A DNA stretch of 18,172 nt from an uncultured Oscillospiraceae bacterium (lineage in GTDB: Bacteria; Bacillota; Clostridia; Oscillospirales; Ruminococcaceae): positions 1 through 18,172 of the forward strand of contig USBC01000017.1 of assembly GCA_900552845.1 (NCBI GenBank), in the 5' to 3' direction. Positions 7,823 to 14,846 of the stretch are shown here, in pieces. The notes under the pieces were generated by a model. The model had not been told where the DNA came from and did not search any database. It saw only the letters and a program-made list of their open reading frames with translations. A program made the translations under genes and the position numbers. Positions within the stretch are counted from its first letter, which is position 1. The number at the start of each line of letters is the position of its first letter.

Positions 7823-7885
7823 TGTGCATTCTTCTGCACACCCTCCCGTGCTATCCTCTATACAAGCACCGCCGTAGGTGCTATC
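7823..7885 (+). promoter_or_regulatory. Promoter with array of GTGC/GCAC half-sites, likely operator
   Basis: Two perfect inverted repeats with 6-base gaps, TGTGCA-N6-TGCACA (7823-7840) and AGCACC-N6-GGTGCT (7865-7882), lie either side of a candidate -10 box TATACA (7859-7864). TGCACA 7835-7840 sits where a weak -35 would be, 18 bases upstream. A direct repeat GTGCTATC occurs at 7848 and 7878. GTGC/GCAC tetramers begin at 7824, 7836, 7848, 7866 and 7878, spaced 12, 12, 18 and 12. The layout suggests a repressor covering its own promoter. The WYL protein two genes downstream is the natural candidate, but that is inference. Confidence 0.5.
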
Positions 7886-7905
7886 ATTTGGAAAGGAGAA
7901 TCTTT

Positions 7906-8109
7906 ATGAGCTGTTATTCGAGAGTAAACAAAGTGTGTGCCACCTGCGCCCATTGGGGAGGCAACCGGAATTCCGTTGCAGGAGGCTTTCAGGTCATGCC
8001 GACCGCCAGCAGCGGTCGATGCGGCAGCACCAGAAGCCCCCATCGGGGGAGCCAACGCCCCCAAAGTTCCACCTGCACAAGCTGGGAGAAGTGGCCCGGA
8101 TTGAAGTGA
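7906..8109 (+). CDS. Small four-cysteine protein, putative zinc-binding, unknown function
   Basis: 67 residues, not assigned to a named family. Seen: CATCAHWGG places Cys11 and Cys14 two apart, and Cys39 and Cys57 could complete a four-cysteine zinc site. Cys3 is extra. The tail SWEKWPGLK is rich in tryptophan, and the middle is basic (Arg, Ser, Gln rich). I chose the start at 7906 because AAAGGAGA lies 6-7 bases before this ATG. An upstream TTG at 7888 would put the ribosome site inside the gene. It is first in an operon, 13 bases before the WYL regulator. Its expression would be set by the patterned region at 7823-7885. The protein could be a cofactor, an antitoxin-like modulator or a nucleic-acid-binding accessory, but nothing in the sequence distinguishes these. 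Confidence 0.75.
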   Translation: MSCYSRVNKVCATCAHWGGNRNSVAGGFQVMPTASSGRCGSTRSPHRGSQRPQSSTCTSWEKWPGLK

Positions 8110-8122
8110 AAAGGAGTCTGCC

Positions 8123-9073
8123 ATGCTGAGTGAAAAAGCCTATGCCATTTGTTTGTTGGAGATCCTGCAGGAGTACTCCGATGCGGAGCACATTCTACCG
8201 ATGCGGGAAATCATCGCCAAAATGCAGGTCATCTATGGCATCAAGCCGGACCGCCGGACGATCTACGCCGCCGCAGCGCTGCTCATCGGGCTGGGCTACG
8301 ATCTCTCCGTCTACGAGGAAAACGGTGTGGGCTATTATCTGCGCAGCCGCCCGTTGGAGCAGTCGGAGATTCTGCTGCTGACCGATGCCGTCTATGCGTT
8401 TCCCTTCATCTCTGCACGGCAGACGGAACAACTGGTGCAGAAGCTGCAAAAGCTGTTAAGCTGCCACCAACGCAAAAAGTACCGCCATTTAACCATCGCC
8501 CGGCAGCAGCATAAGACCAATAACCGGCAGGTATTCTGGAACATTGAGCAGCTGGACGAAGCCATTACCCGAAAGAAAAAAGTGCAGATGGATTACCTGC
8601 ACTACGGTTTGGATAAAAAACAGCACGTCACCAACCGCCACACCGTAAGCCCCTATGAGATGGTCTACCTCAATGAACATTATTACCTCATCTGCGTGCC
8701 GGACGATGTGGCGCAAACCCGTCTGTTCCGCATCGACCGCATGGCAAATATCCGCCTGCTGGAGGCGCCCCGCAGCGATCAGCCGGCGATCCGGCAGGAA
8801 GCGCAGGACGCCGTTTATGCTTATGTCGGCGCCCCGGAGCGCATTGTTATGCGCTGCGACCGCTGGATCCTTGACGATATTATTGACCGCTTCGGCAACG
8901 ATATCCTGCTGACCGAGGAAGATGAGAAGACCTTTACCGTCAGTCTCACCGTCCCGCCCCGCGGCGTCAAGTTCTGGGCGCTGCAGTACCTGCCCTATGT
9001 GGAGATCCTACAGCCCCTCTGGCTAAGGGACGAGATCGTAGAGAGCATCGGTAAAAATAAATATGTAAAATGA
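8123..9073 (+). CDS. WYL-domain transcriptional regulator
   Basis: 316 residues. An N-terminal winged helix-turn-helix covers about 1-70 (AYAICLLEILQEYSDAE ... DRRTIYAAAALLIGLGYDL). A linker and the Sm-like WYL domain follow from about 140 to 215, with TVSPYEMVYLNEHYYLICV and RLFRIDRMANI. A WCX-type C-terminal extension runs from about 230 to 316, ending VEILQPLWLRDEIVESI. The name-giving Trp-Tyr-Leu reads HYYLI here, a tolerated variant. Known: WYL proteins sense ligands, often nucleic acids or nucleotides, and commonly regulate defence loci such as BREX, CBASS and CRISPR. AAAAGGAGT lies 7 bases before ATG. The gene follows the four-cysteine protein by 13 bases, and its stop touches the ribosome site of the nuclease gene, so the three are co-translated. 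Autoregulation through 7823-7885 is likely but inferred. Confidence 0.9.
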   Translation: MLSEKAYAICLLEILQEYSDAEHILPMREIIAKMQVIYGIKPDRRTIYAAAALLIGLGYDLSVYEENGVGYYLRSRPLEQSEILLLTDAVYAFPFISARQTEQLVQKLQKLLSCHQRKKYRHLTIARQQHKTNNRQVFWNIEQLDEAITRKKKVQMDYLHYGLDKKQHVTNRHTVSPYEMVYLNEHYYLICVPDDVAQTRLFRIDRMANIRLLEAPRSDQPAIRQEAQDAVYAYVGAPERIVMRCDRWILDDIIDRFGNDILLTEEDEKTFTVSLTVPPRGVKFWALQYLPYVEILQPLWLRDEIVESIGKNKYVK

Positions 9074-9086
9074 GGAGGAACACAGC

Positions 9087-9971
9087 GTGGCAACCGTTCA
9101 AGACGACTGGAAAAGAGACTACCTGTATCGAATGTTCTCGCATCACACAAGGGACAAGGAAAAGGAAAACTATGTTGTCAATGCTATTTGGGGGCGGTTA
9201 GATAACCTTCATATCAAGCCAGTCACCCAGCAGTATGTTCGCAGGGCAAATGGCTATGCCTTAATCGATCTGTACTTCCCTCAAATCAATTATGGCATTG
9301 AGTGTGATGAAGCCTACCATCAAGATAACACCCTGCGGGACATCAAGCGTGAAGTTGATTTAATGCTGGCGCTTTCTTCTTGCAGCGAGGACGGGCTGGT
9401 CATTCGTCGAGTCGATGCAACACAAAATGTCGAGGCTCTCCATGACCATATTCGAGAGATTGTAAGCGAAATTCGATCTCTTGTGGAAAGACAGGGGAAT
9501 CATTTGGAACCATGGCTTTCTCCCGAAGAAAAATGGGAACATATTAAAAAACACGGCAGTCTTTGTGTCGAGGATACATTTTCCTTTAAGACGATAGCGG
9601 AGATATGCAAAAAATGTTTTGGTAAGCCAGAGGGCTACAAAATCCAACGGTGCTTTTTTCAAGTGGGAGATAACATCATGATTTGGTGCCCCAAGCTGGC
9701 GATCAAGCAGCATGACGGTACAGTAAAATCTCAATCAAAAGGTTGGGTCAACGAGTTATCCGCAGATTGGTCTTCAATTACCGAATATAATGAACACACT
9801 TCCCACATTAAAGAGGTATCTTTTCCGGAAAGAGCTCGAATTACTTTTGCCAAGAGCAAAAATGAGCGAGGTGAAGATGCCTACCGTTTTCTCGGTATCT
9901 ATCAATTTCTCGAAACAAAGAATGGAAAAAACATCTACCACCGCATTGATGCCAGTCTGCCCATCAAATGA
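9087..9971 (+). CDS. PD-(D/E)XK-type nuclease with unknown C-terminal domain
   Basis: 294 residues. ALIDLYFPQINYGIECDEAYH (residues 58-78, Asp61, Glu72, Asp74, His78) is the D-Xn-ExD...H core of Vsr/DUF559-like nucleases, followed by a charged helix IKREVDLML and then LVIRRVDA. Residues about 185-290 form a separate beta-rich domain (QRCFFQVGDNIMIW, RITFAKSK, YRFLGIYQF). Length and order, nuclease first and beta-domain last, match modification-dependent enzymes of the PvuRts1I/AbaSI type, which carry an SRA-like sensor. Their hallmark tryptophan/YxGD motif is not evident, so that link is tentative. The GTG start is supported by GGAGG at 9074-9078, which overlaps the end of the WYL gene. The gene is clearly more AT-rich than its neighbours, a sign of recent transfer. 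Likely a restriction or anti-phage effector under WYL control. Confidence 0.75.
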   Translation: MATVQDDWKRDYLYRMFSHHTRDKEKENYVVNAIWGRLDNLHIKPVTQQYVRRANGYALIDLYFPQINYGIECDEAYHQDNTLRDIKREVDLMLALSSCSEDGLVIRRVDATQNVEALHDHIREIVSEIRSLVERQGNHLEPWLSPEEKWEHIKKHGSLCVEDTFSFKTIAEICKKCFGKPEGYKIQRCFFQVGDNIMIWCPKLAIKQHDGTVKSQSKGWVNELSADWSSITEYNEHTSHIKEVSFPERARITFAKSKNERGEDAYRFLGIYQFLETKNGKNIYHRIDASLPIK

Positions 9972-9976
9972 CCTCA

Positions 9977-10008
9977 CCCCCTGTACATCCCTCTGTACAG
10001 GGGGCTTT
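9977..10008 (+). terminator. Hairpin terminator after the nuclease gene
   Basis: CCCCCTGTAC (9977-9986) pairs perfectly with GTACAGGGGG (9995-10004) around an 8-base loop, then CTTT. The T run is short, so termination may be incomplete. It ends the small-Cys/WYL/nuclease unit six bases after the nuclease stop codon. Confidence 0.65.
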
Positions 10009-10016
10009 GCTATACT
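10008..10016 (+). promoter_or_regulatory. Extended -10 promoter of the PolC-like gene
   Basis: TG-C-TATACT (10008-10016) is an extended -10 element whose -35 region would fall inside the preceding terminator hairpin. It gives a leader of roughly 25 bases before the ribosome site and ATG 10049. Suggestive only. Confidence 0.4.
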
Positions 10017-10048
10017 TTTCCCATCACCCAAAAGAAAGAGGAATTACG

Positions 10049-11341
10049 ATGCCGGTACACAATTCATTTATCTGCCTGCAGCGCTGCTGCCGCACCGCAC
10101 TGGAAAAACTGTATCCCGCCGGAGTGCCGCCCACAGCTATGTGGCGGTACCACCGTGAAATGCGGCTGCTGGAGAGGGCGAAGAAAAGCGTCATTGATGA
10201 ATTTCTGCTGTTTAAGGAGCTCAGTGATGCCGCCCAAAAGCTATTCAGCAAAATATATGTGCCCAGTCCTGTTCAGGGCACTATGCTTATCTATTTGCTG
10301 GGTGACCATGACTTAAACCCGCTGCCCGCACACTATTACTGCACCGCCTGCGGCTATTATACCGAGCCGAGGGGAGTCGCAGTAGGGTTGGATCTGCCTC
10401 CGGCAAACTGCCCCCATTGCGGGAGGCTGCTGCGGCGGGACGGCTTTTCGCTGCGGCGGCAGTGGAGCGACCCCGCAGTGGAGATGGGCAATTTATCCTA
10501 CTGGTTTTCCAATGGCTTTTATCCCGCCGGTTGCAGGGTCATCGAACAGCACTACCGCAAACAGGGCAGGTGTGCAGTGCCCGCCGCCTGCCGGGAGGAC
10601 TCCGATGACAGGTATGAGTCCTATGGGATGGTGGTGCTGCCCCGGGGCAAAACGATGGACACCATGCCGGAGACGCTGAAAATCCGTGACGAATTCGGAG
10701 TGCTTTGCATTGATGTGACCGATCTGGATAAGGTGCCGGTCCCGCTCAGGCTGTGCCGGACGGAGCTTTTGGATCAGTTGGAAGCGCTGCAGCGGGAAAG
10801 CGGAATTCTTTTTTCGGAGCTTCCGGTCATACAACCGGTTCAAACGCTGCTGCGGGATATTTTAGCGACCGACATTCCCTCCAAAGCGGAGCGGGCACTG
10901 CTGTGCCGCCAAAAGCCGGCCACCATCGGGGGGATCATGGACTGCCTGACCGGCTGCTGCAACTGCTACGCAAAACCCGGTGGGGACGACAGTTGCTTTG
11001 ATAGCCTGTATCAAAAGCTACAGTGGGATGATCAATTTGCAAGGAGCTTTGCGGAATACCCCATTTATTCCCGTGAGGGGCTGTATGCCCTACTGCGGCG
11101 GGAGGGGTGCAGCAGGGAGATTGCCTTTGAGAAGGCGGAAGCGATCCGCAGGGGGTTGTGGCACACCGACCCGGAGCAGCGGGAGCAATGGATGCCCAAA
11201 AAGCTGCTGTGGCAGTGCGCACATATTGTTTATCTGTCCGGGCGGGAGCCGGGCTGCTGGTGGGGGCTGCAATACCTGCGTATGGCACAGTTCCTCCGAC
11301 TCGCGCCGCAGGCGTTCCTTCGCGCAGCATGGGACGAATAA
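10049..11341 (+). CDS. PolC-derived protein lacking catalytic aspartates (pseudo-polymerase)
   Basis: 430 residues that align by eye, in order, with the palm-fingers part of Gram-positive DNA polymerase III PolC. NPLPAHYYCTACGYY (PolC: NPLPPHYVCPNC), then LDLPPANCPHCGRLLRRDG, give a four-Cys zinc ribbon (Cys98, 101, 121, 124). GMVVLPRG at 193-200 matches PolC GIIVVPDY. Residues 221-259 align without gaps to the PolC stretch that contains KLDILG. The block 341-425 matches CRDDIMVYLMYAGL...AFKIMESVRKG through the following Tyr-rich helix. The PolC catalytic PDIDLNF is replaced by non-acidic residues around 148-153, and the third Asp aligns with Arg234, so polymerase activity is not expected. 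The PHP, exonuclease, OB and C-terminal clamp-binding parts are absent. AAGAGG before ATG 10049 supports the start. The frame is intact and codon use resembles its neighbours, so this looks like a maintained protein rather than a fresh pseudogene. It may bind DNA or a replication partner. Confidence 0.75.
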   Translation: MPVHNSFICLQRCCRTALEKLYPAGVPPTAMWRYHREMRLLERAKKSVIDEFLLFKELSDAAQKLFSKIYVPSPVQGTMLIYLLGDHDLNPLPAHYYCTACGYYTEPRGVAVGLDLPPANCPHCGRLLRRDGFSLRRQWSDPAVEMGNLSYWFSNGFYPAGCRVIEQHYRKQGRCAVPAACREDSDDRYESYGMVVLPRGKTMDTMPETLKIRDEFGVLCIDVTDLDKVPVPLRLCRTELLDQLEALQRESGILFSELPVIQPVQTLLRDILATDIPSKAERALLCRQKPATIGGIMDCLTGCCNCYAKPGGDDSCFDSLYQKLQWDDQFARSFAEYPIYSREGLYALLRREGCSREIAFEKAEAIRRGLWHTDPEQREQWMPKKLLWQCAHIVYLSGREPGCWWGLQYLRMAQFLRLAPQAFLRAAWDE

Positions 11342-11351
11342 CCCTCTCCGC

Positions 11352-11380
11352 TTGACAGATCCGAAGGCTTCCACTACTAT
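11352..11380 (+). promoter_or_regulatory. Sigma-A-like promoter of the alcohol dehydrogenase gene
   Basis: A consensus TTGACA (11352-11357), a 17-base spacer and TACTAT (11375-11380) put the start of transcription near 11387. The leader of about 128 bases to the dehydrogenase ATG is pyrimidine-rich. I see no riboswitch fold in it. Confidence 0.7.
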
Positions 11381-11514
11381 TTATGTGTCCCCGCCTGCTG
11401 CTATTATGGCGGTGCTCAACCCTTTTGGAACATTCTGCTTTGCGGTGCAGCCCTTTCGGCTACCAGCCGCCTGCGCCGCCGGTGCCGCCTGTAAAACCTT
11501 GATTGGAGAAAAAC

Positions 11515-12564
11515 ATGAAAGCCTTAACCTACTTAAAGCACAACCACTTTGCCCTTTTGGAAAAGCCGAAGCCGGTATTGCAAAGCCCCCGTGACGCCAT
11601 CGTGCGGGTAACGCTGGGGTCTATCTGCACCAGCGATCTGCATATCAAGCACGGCTCGGTACCGCGCGCCGTACCCGGCATCACGGTCGGTCATGAGATG
11701 GTCGGCGTCGTGGAATCCGTCGGATCAGAGGTGAAAACCGTGCGCCCCGGCGATCGTGTGACAGTGAATGTGGAAACCTTCTGCGGAGAGTGCTACTTCT
11801 GCCGGCACGGCTGGGTCAATAACTGCACCGACCCCCATGGCGGCTGGGCGCTGGGCTGCCGCATTGACGGCGGGCAGGCGGAATATGTGCGGATCCCCTA
11901 TGCCGATCAAGGGCTGAATCAAATACCGGACAGCGTTTCCGATGAGCAGGCGCTGTTTGTGGGCGATATCCTCGCTACCGGCTTTTGGGCGGCACGCATT
12001 TCGGAAATCACTCCGGAGGACACCGTTCTCATTATCGGCGCCGGTCCCACGGGCATCTGCACCCTGCTGTGCGTTCTGCTAAAATCTCCAAAGCGGGTGA
12101 TCCTCTGCGAAAAGGATCCCGTGCGGGTAGCCTTTGTGCGGAAGCATTACCCCGGTGTACTGCTGTGCCCGCCGGAGGACTGCGAGCGCTTCGTCCGGGA
12201 GCACAGCGGCCACGGTGGTGCCGATGTGGTGCTGGAGGTGGCAGGGGCAAAGAATACCTTTGAGCTGGCATGGCGCTGCGCCCGTCCCAATGCCGTCGTG
12301 ACAGTGGTAGCTCTGTACGATGAACCGCAGACGCTGCCGCTGCCGGAGATGTACGGCAAGAACCTGGTTTTCAAAACAGGCGGGGTAGATGGCTGCGACT
12401 GTGCGGAAATTCTGCGGCTGATCGAGCTGGGCAAGCTGGATACCACACCCTTGATCACCCACCGATTCCCGCTGGAGGAGATCGAGGAGGCATACCGTAT
12501 TTTCGAAAACCGTTTGGACGGCGTCATCAAGGTGGCAGTTACAGCGGCACCCCTGTCGCGTTAA
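11515..12564 (+). CDS. Zinc-dependent alcohol dehydrogenase (MDR family)
   Basis: 349 residues, normal for medium-chain dehydrogenases that oxidise secondary alcohols or polyols with NAD(P). Catalytic zinc ligands: Cys38 in SICTSDLH, His60-Glu61 in VGHEMVG and Asp151 in GDILATGF. Structural zinc: Cys90, 93, 96 and 104 in CGECYFCRHGWVNNC. The Rossmann motif GAGPTG is at 175-180, and LCEKDP near 205 ends the second strand with an acidic residue, favouring NAD. The start is ATG 11515, with TTGGAGAA six bases upstream. An in-frame TTG at 11503 is inside that ribosome site. The gene is transcribed alone, from the promoter at 11352 to the terminator at 12686. Substrate is unknown. Overall it resembles sorbitol/threonine/butanediol-type enzymes, but no pathway neighbours help. 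Confidence 0.92.
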   Translation: MKALTYLKHNHFALLEKPKPVLQSPRDAIVRVTLGSICTSDLHIKHGSVPRAVPGITVGHEMVGVVESVGSEVKTVRPGDRVTVNVETFCGECYFCRHGWVNNCTDPHGGWALGCRIDGGQAEYVRIPYADQGLNQIPDSVSDEQALFVGDILATGFWAARISEITPEDTVLIIGAGPTGICTLLCVLLKSPKRVILCEKDPVRVAFVRKHYPGVLLCPPEDCERFVREHSGHGGADVVLEVAGAKNTFELAWRCARPNAVVTVVALYDEPQTLPLPEMYGKNLVFKTGGVDGCDCAEILRLIELGKLDTTPLITHRFPLEEIEEAYRIFENRLDGVIKVAVTAAPLSR

Positions 12565-12685
12565 TGTCCTCTCCGGCAGAGAAACATCTCAAAGAGGTGG
12601 CGTCTCGCTTCTCCGCTGAAGTCCCTCTCCTTCAAGCAGCCGGTTTCTCCCTGCGTTCTCCCTTCCCCGTTCTATCCAACCATAA

Positions 12686-12728
12686 AGCCGCCGGCATCGG
12701 GCTGTTTTCCGATACCGGCGGCTATTTT
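12686..12728 (+). terminator. Terminator of the alcohol dehydrogenase gene
   Basis: AGCCGCCGG pairs with CCGGCGGCT, then across one C/A mismatch ATCGG pairs with CCGAT, closing an 8-base loop. ATTTTAG follows on the plus strand. The 263 bases 12565-12827 hold this, the tRNA terminator, and no gene I can support. Confidence 0.75.
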
Positions 12729-12779
12729 AGTCAAATATACGCACCCTCCTACCTCTTTCTGTGCCAAACCATATCCGGA

Positions 12780-12826
12780 TAAAAAATCGAGCGCTCATAA
12801 CGTCAAGTCCGTTATGACCACTCGAT
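12780..12826 (-). terminator. Terminator of the tRNA-Leu gene
   Basis: On the minus strand ATCGAG and GTCATAACG pair with CGTTATGA and CTCGAT in a long interrupted stem, followed directly by TTTTTT. It begins two bases past the encoded CCA end, a common arrangement for a single tRNA gene. Confidence 0.85.
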
Positions 12827-12827
12827 A

Positions 12828-12910
12828 TGGTGCGGGAGATGGGACTTGAACCCACACACAAAATGTACTGGCTCCTAAGACCAGCGCGTCTGCCATTCCG
12901 CCACTCCCGC
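12828..12910 (-). tRNA. tRNA-Leu (anticodon UAG)
   Basis: 83 bases including an encoded CCA (12830-12828). Acceptor stem GCGGGAG/CTCCCGC with discriminator A. D arm GGCGGAATGGCAGACGC. Anticodon stem CTGGT/GCCAG with loop CTTAGGA, so the anticodon is TAG, reading CUN leucine codons. A variable arm of about 12 bases (ACA/TGT) is typical of Leu, though on the short side. T arm GTGGG TTCAAGT CCCAT. It has its own promoter and terminator. Confidence 0.95.
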
Positions 12911-12924
12911 AGGGAACAGCTCCT

Positions 12925-12954
12925 ATCTTACCACGAAAGGGGCTTTGCTGTCAA
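12925..12954 (-). promoter_or_regulatory. Promoter of the tRNA-Leu gene
   Basis: On the minus strand a consensus TTGACA (12954-12949), an 18-base spacer and TAAGAT (12930-12925) lie 14 bases before the 5' end of the tRNA, as expected for a stable RNA gene. Confidence 0.65.
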
Positions 12955-13010
12955 ACGCCACCGCCGGAAAAGTGCTTCTCCGGCTGTCGCATCTAAGCAT
13001 CTCTTGTTTT

Positions 13011-13817
13011 TCAGGCTTCTTCGTTTCTTTTTTTCGCCTGTCCCGCCTCAAAAATCGTCACGCAGCTTACCTGCTCAAAGCCAAGTCCGGCGTAAAAGCT
13101 CTCCCGGTGGGTCTCACAGGCAATCAGCGGGGTTCTTCCCCGCTCTCGCAGCCATTCGGCGCAGCGGTAAACCACCGCCCGTCCCATGCCCTGCCCCTCA
13201 TACTCCGGCAGTGTTGCCACATAGCTGATCTGTCCGTACCGGGTTCCGCAGTCGGTCACAGCCGCCGCCGAGACTGCCCTGCCGTCCTGCCGCAGCGTTA
13301 CCGTGTACCCCACATGGCGGCGTTCCGCCAGATGCAGATTTACCACCGCCGTTTCGTACTGGGCAGGGGTCAGCTCCACCACCGCCAGGTTGCAGTCCGC
13401 CACGGCGGTCGCCGTATCGGGGCAGTATGCCGCCTCCGGCAAATGGCTCTCCGGCAGGCTTACCGTGTCAGGCAGCGCCATCACTGCCAGCGAAAGCCCC
13501 GTTATACCGGTCTCCTGCCGCCATGCGGCGGAAAGGGCTGGGCACAGCATCACCCAGCCCTCCTGCCGCCAACGCAGAAAGTCTACGATCTCCGGCACCG
13601 CCTCAGGGCAAAGGGCGGTCGCCCACAGGGCATGTCCCTTTTGCAGGATAAACCCTTTGGGCACACGGTCACGCCGCCCCTCATAAACACCCCAGAATTC
13701 GTACACCAGTCCCATGCCGCAGCACCGCGCCGCCGATTCCACCATCGTGGCAAGCAGCGGCTCGCCGCCGATATCCCGCAGTCGCCGGTCATCATAGGCA
13801 AGGCTTCTTATCATCAT
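13011..13817 (-). CDS. GNAT family N-acetyltransferase
   Basis: 268 residues. The C-terminal half (about 150-265) is a GNAT domain: ISYVATLPEYEGQGMGRAVV contains the acetyl-CoA-binding Q-x-x-G-x-G/A type loop (EGQGMGRA), and FYAGLGFEQVSCVTIF is the usual last strand-helix. The N-terminal half, about 140 residues with several Trp and Cys, resembles a degenerate second acetyltransferase-like domain, but I do not recognise it firmly. The start ATG overlaps the stop of the M42 gene (ATGA at 13817-13814), so translation is coupled. The weak ribosome site (GGGGCG) fits that. As third gene in a peptidase operon it may acetylate an amine, amino acid or peptide product. The substrate is not readable. 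A hairpin at 12963-12984 lies downstream without a clear T run. Confidence 0.85.
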   Translation of the reverse strand: MMIRSLAYDDRRLRDIGGEPLLATMVESAARCCGMGLVYEFWGVYEGRRDRVPKGFILQKGHALWATALCPEAVPEIVDFLRWRQEGWVMLCPALSAAWRQETGITGLSLAVMALPDTVSLPESHLPEAAYCPDTATAVADCNLAVVELTPAQYETAVVNLHLAERRHVGYTVTLRQDGRAVSAAAVTDCGTRYGQISYVATLPEYEGQGMGRAVVYRCAEWLRERGRTPLIACETHRESFYAGLGFEQVSCVTIFEAGQAKKRNEEA

Positions 13818-14845
13818 AGCGCCAGCGCCCCGGGCAGCAGCCGCAGCAGCTCCAGCGTGTTTTCTATATCCCGTTCATCAGCAACGCAGGCTGGGGAATG
13901 CAGGTAACGGCTGGGGATCGAGATCGCCAGCACCTCGCTGCCGCCGCGGGCAGTCATCAGGCTGCGGCTCTCGTTCCCGCCGAATACCCCCTCCTTGGTC
14001 TGGTTGGGGATTTTGTTTTCATCGGCAAGTGCACGCACCTTGCGGTAAAGATCATAGGTGTAAATGGTGCCGCAATCCATAAAGGAGACGACGGGGCCGT
14101 TCCCCAGACGGCATACCTTGCGCTCCTCCGGCACACCAGCAAGGTCGCCTGCCGTAGTGGTCTCCACCGCAATGGCAATGTCCGGCTTCAGGGTATAGGC
14201 GGCGGTCTTTCCGCCAAAGCAGCCTACCTCCTCTTGCACCGTAAAGGAGAAGCAGCAGTCACAGGGCAGCTCCTCACGGATCATCTCCAGCAGCATGGCA
14301 CAGCCGGCACGGTCGTCCAGTGCACGGCCCGCCACCTTGCCCTCGCCGTAGTGCAGTACCGGACCGGTGAAGGTCACCGTATCGCCCAGCGCCACGCGGC
14401 TTTCGGCGTCTGCCTTGTCCTTCGCGCCAATGTCTATCTTCATGCCGGAGAGCTTGCCGGGGTCACTGCGCTCCTTGTCATCGCACAGGTGCACCGGCTT
14501 GCAACCCACCATACCGGGAATGGCGTCATCGCCTACCAGCACCATGCGTCCGCCGGTCACTTCGGGCTGTACGCCGCCCACCGGCGCAAAGGAAAGGAAT
14601 CCCTTTTCATCAATGTTCGTCACAATAAAGCCCACCTCGTCCATGTGGGCAGAAAGCTGCAAAACCTTTTGGGCGGGTGCCTTGCCCTTTTTGCGCACCA
14701 ACAGGTTGCCCAGCGGGTCTACCTCATACTCGGCGTGACCCTTGATCTCCCCGATCAGGTACTCCCGCACGGCGTCCTCTCTGCCGCTCGGGCCGCGCAG
14801 CGCACACAGCGCCTCAATATCCTTCCACAACCGCTCGTATTTCAT
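13814..14845 (-). CDS. M42 family metallopeptidase (glutamyl aminopeptidase-like), copy 1
   Basis: 343 residues, full length for M42 (FrvX/PepA/TET-type) cobalt or zinc aminopeptidases, which form large cytosolic assemblies and trim peptides from the N-terminus. Metal and catalytic residues: His67 and Asp69 in SAHMDEVGF, Asp177 in GRALDDRAGC, the Glu pair 205-206 in VQEEVG, and His316 in RYLHSP. The position that is usually Asp in AVDVT is Glu228 here (AVETTTAGD), a conservative swap that may change metal preference. AAAGGAGGG precedes the ATG. The gene starts one base after the stop of copy 2 and ends overlapping the GNAT start, so all three are co-translated. Confidence 0.93.
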   Translation of the reverse strand: MKYERLWKDIEALCALRGPSGREDAVREYLIGEIKGHAEYEVDPLGNLLVRKKGKAPAQKVLQLSAHMDEVGFIVTNIDEKGFLSFAPVGGVQPEVTGGRMVLVGDDAIPGMVGCKPVHLCDDKERSDPGKLSGMKIDIGAKDKADAESRVALGDTVTFTGPVLHYGEGKVAGRALDDRAGCAMLLEMIREELPCDCCFSFTVQEEVGCFGGKTAAYTLKPDIAIAVETTTAGDLAGVPEERKVCRLGNGPVVSFMDCGTIYTYDLYRKVRALADENKIPNQTKEGVFGGNESRSLMTARGGSEVLAISIPSRYLHSPACVADERDIENTLELLRLLPGALAL

Positions 14846-14846
14846 G

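Noticed and set aside
12564..12782. A 72-codon plus-strand frame starting in the stop of the alcohol dehydrogenase (TAATG overlap)
   Set aside because: The dehydrogenase terminator hairpin lies inside it, there is no ribosome site, and the product resembles nothing I know.
12963..12984. A terminator for the GNAT operon
   Set aside because: The hairpin is decent (9 of 10 pairs on paper) but no T run follows on the minus strand, so I did not annotate it.
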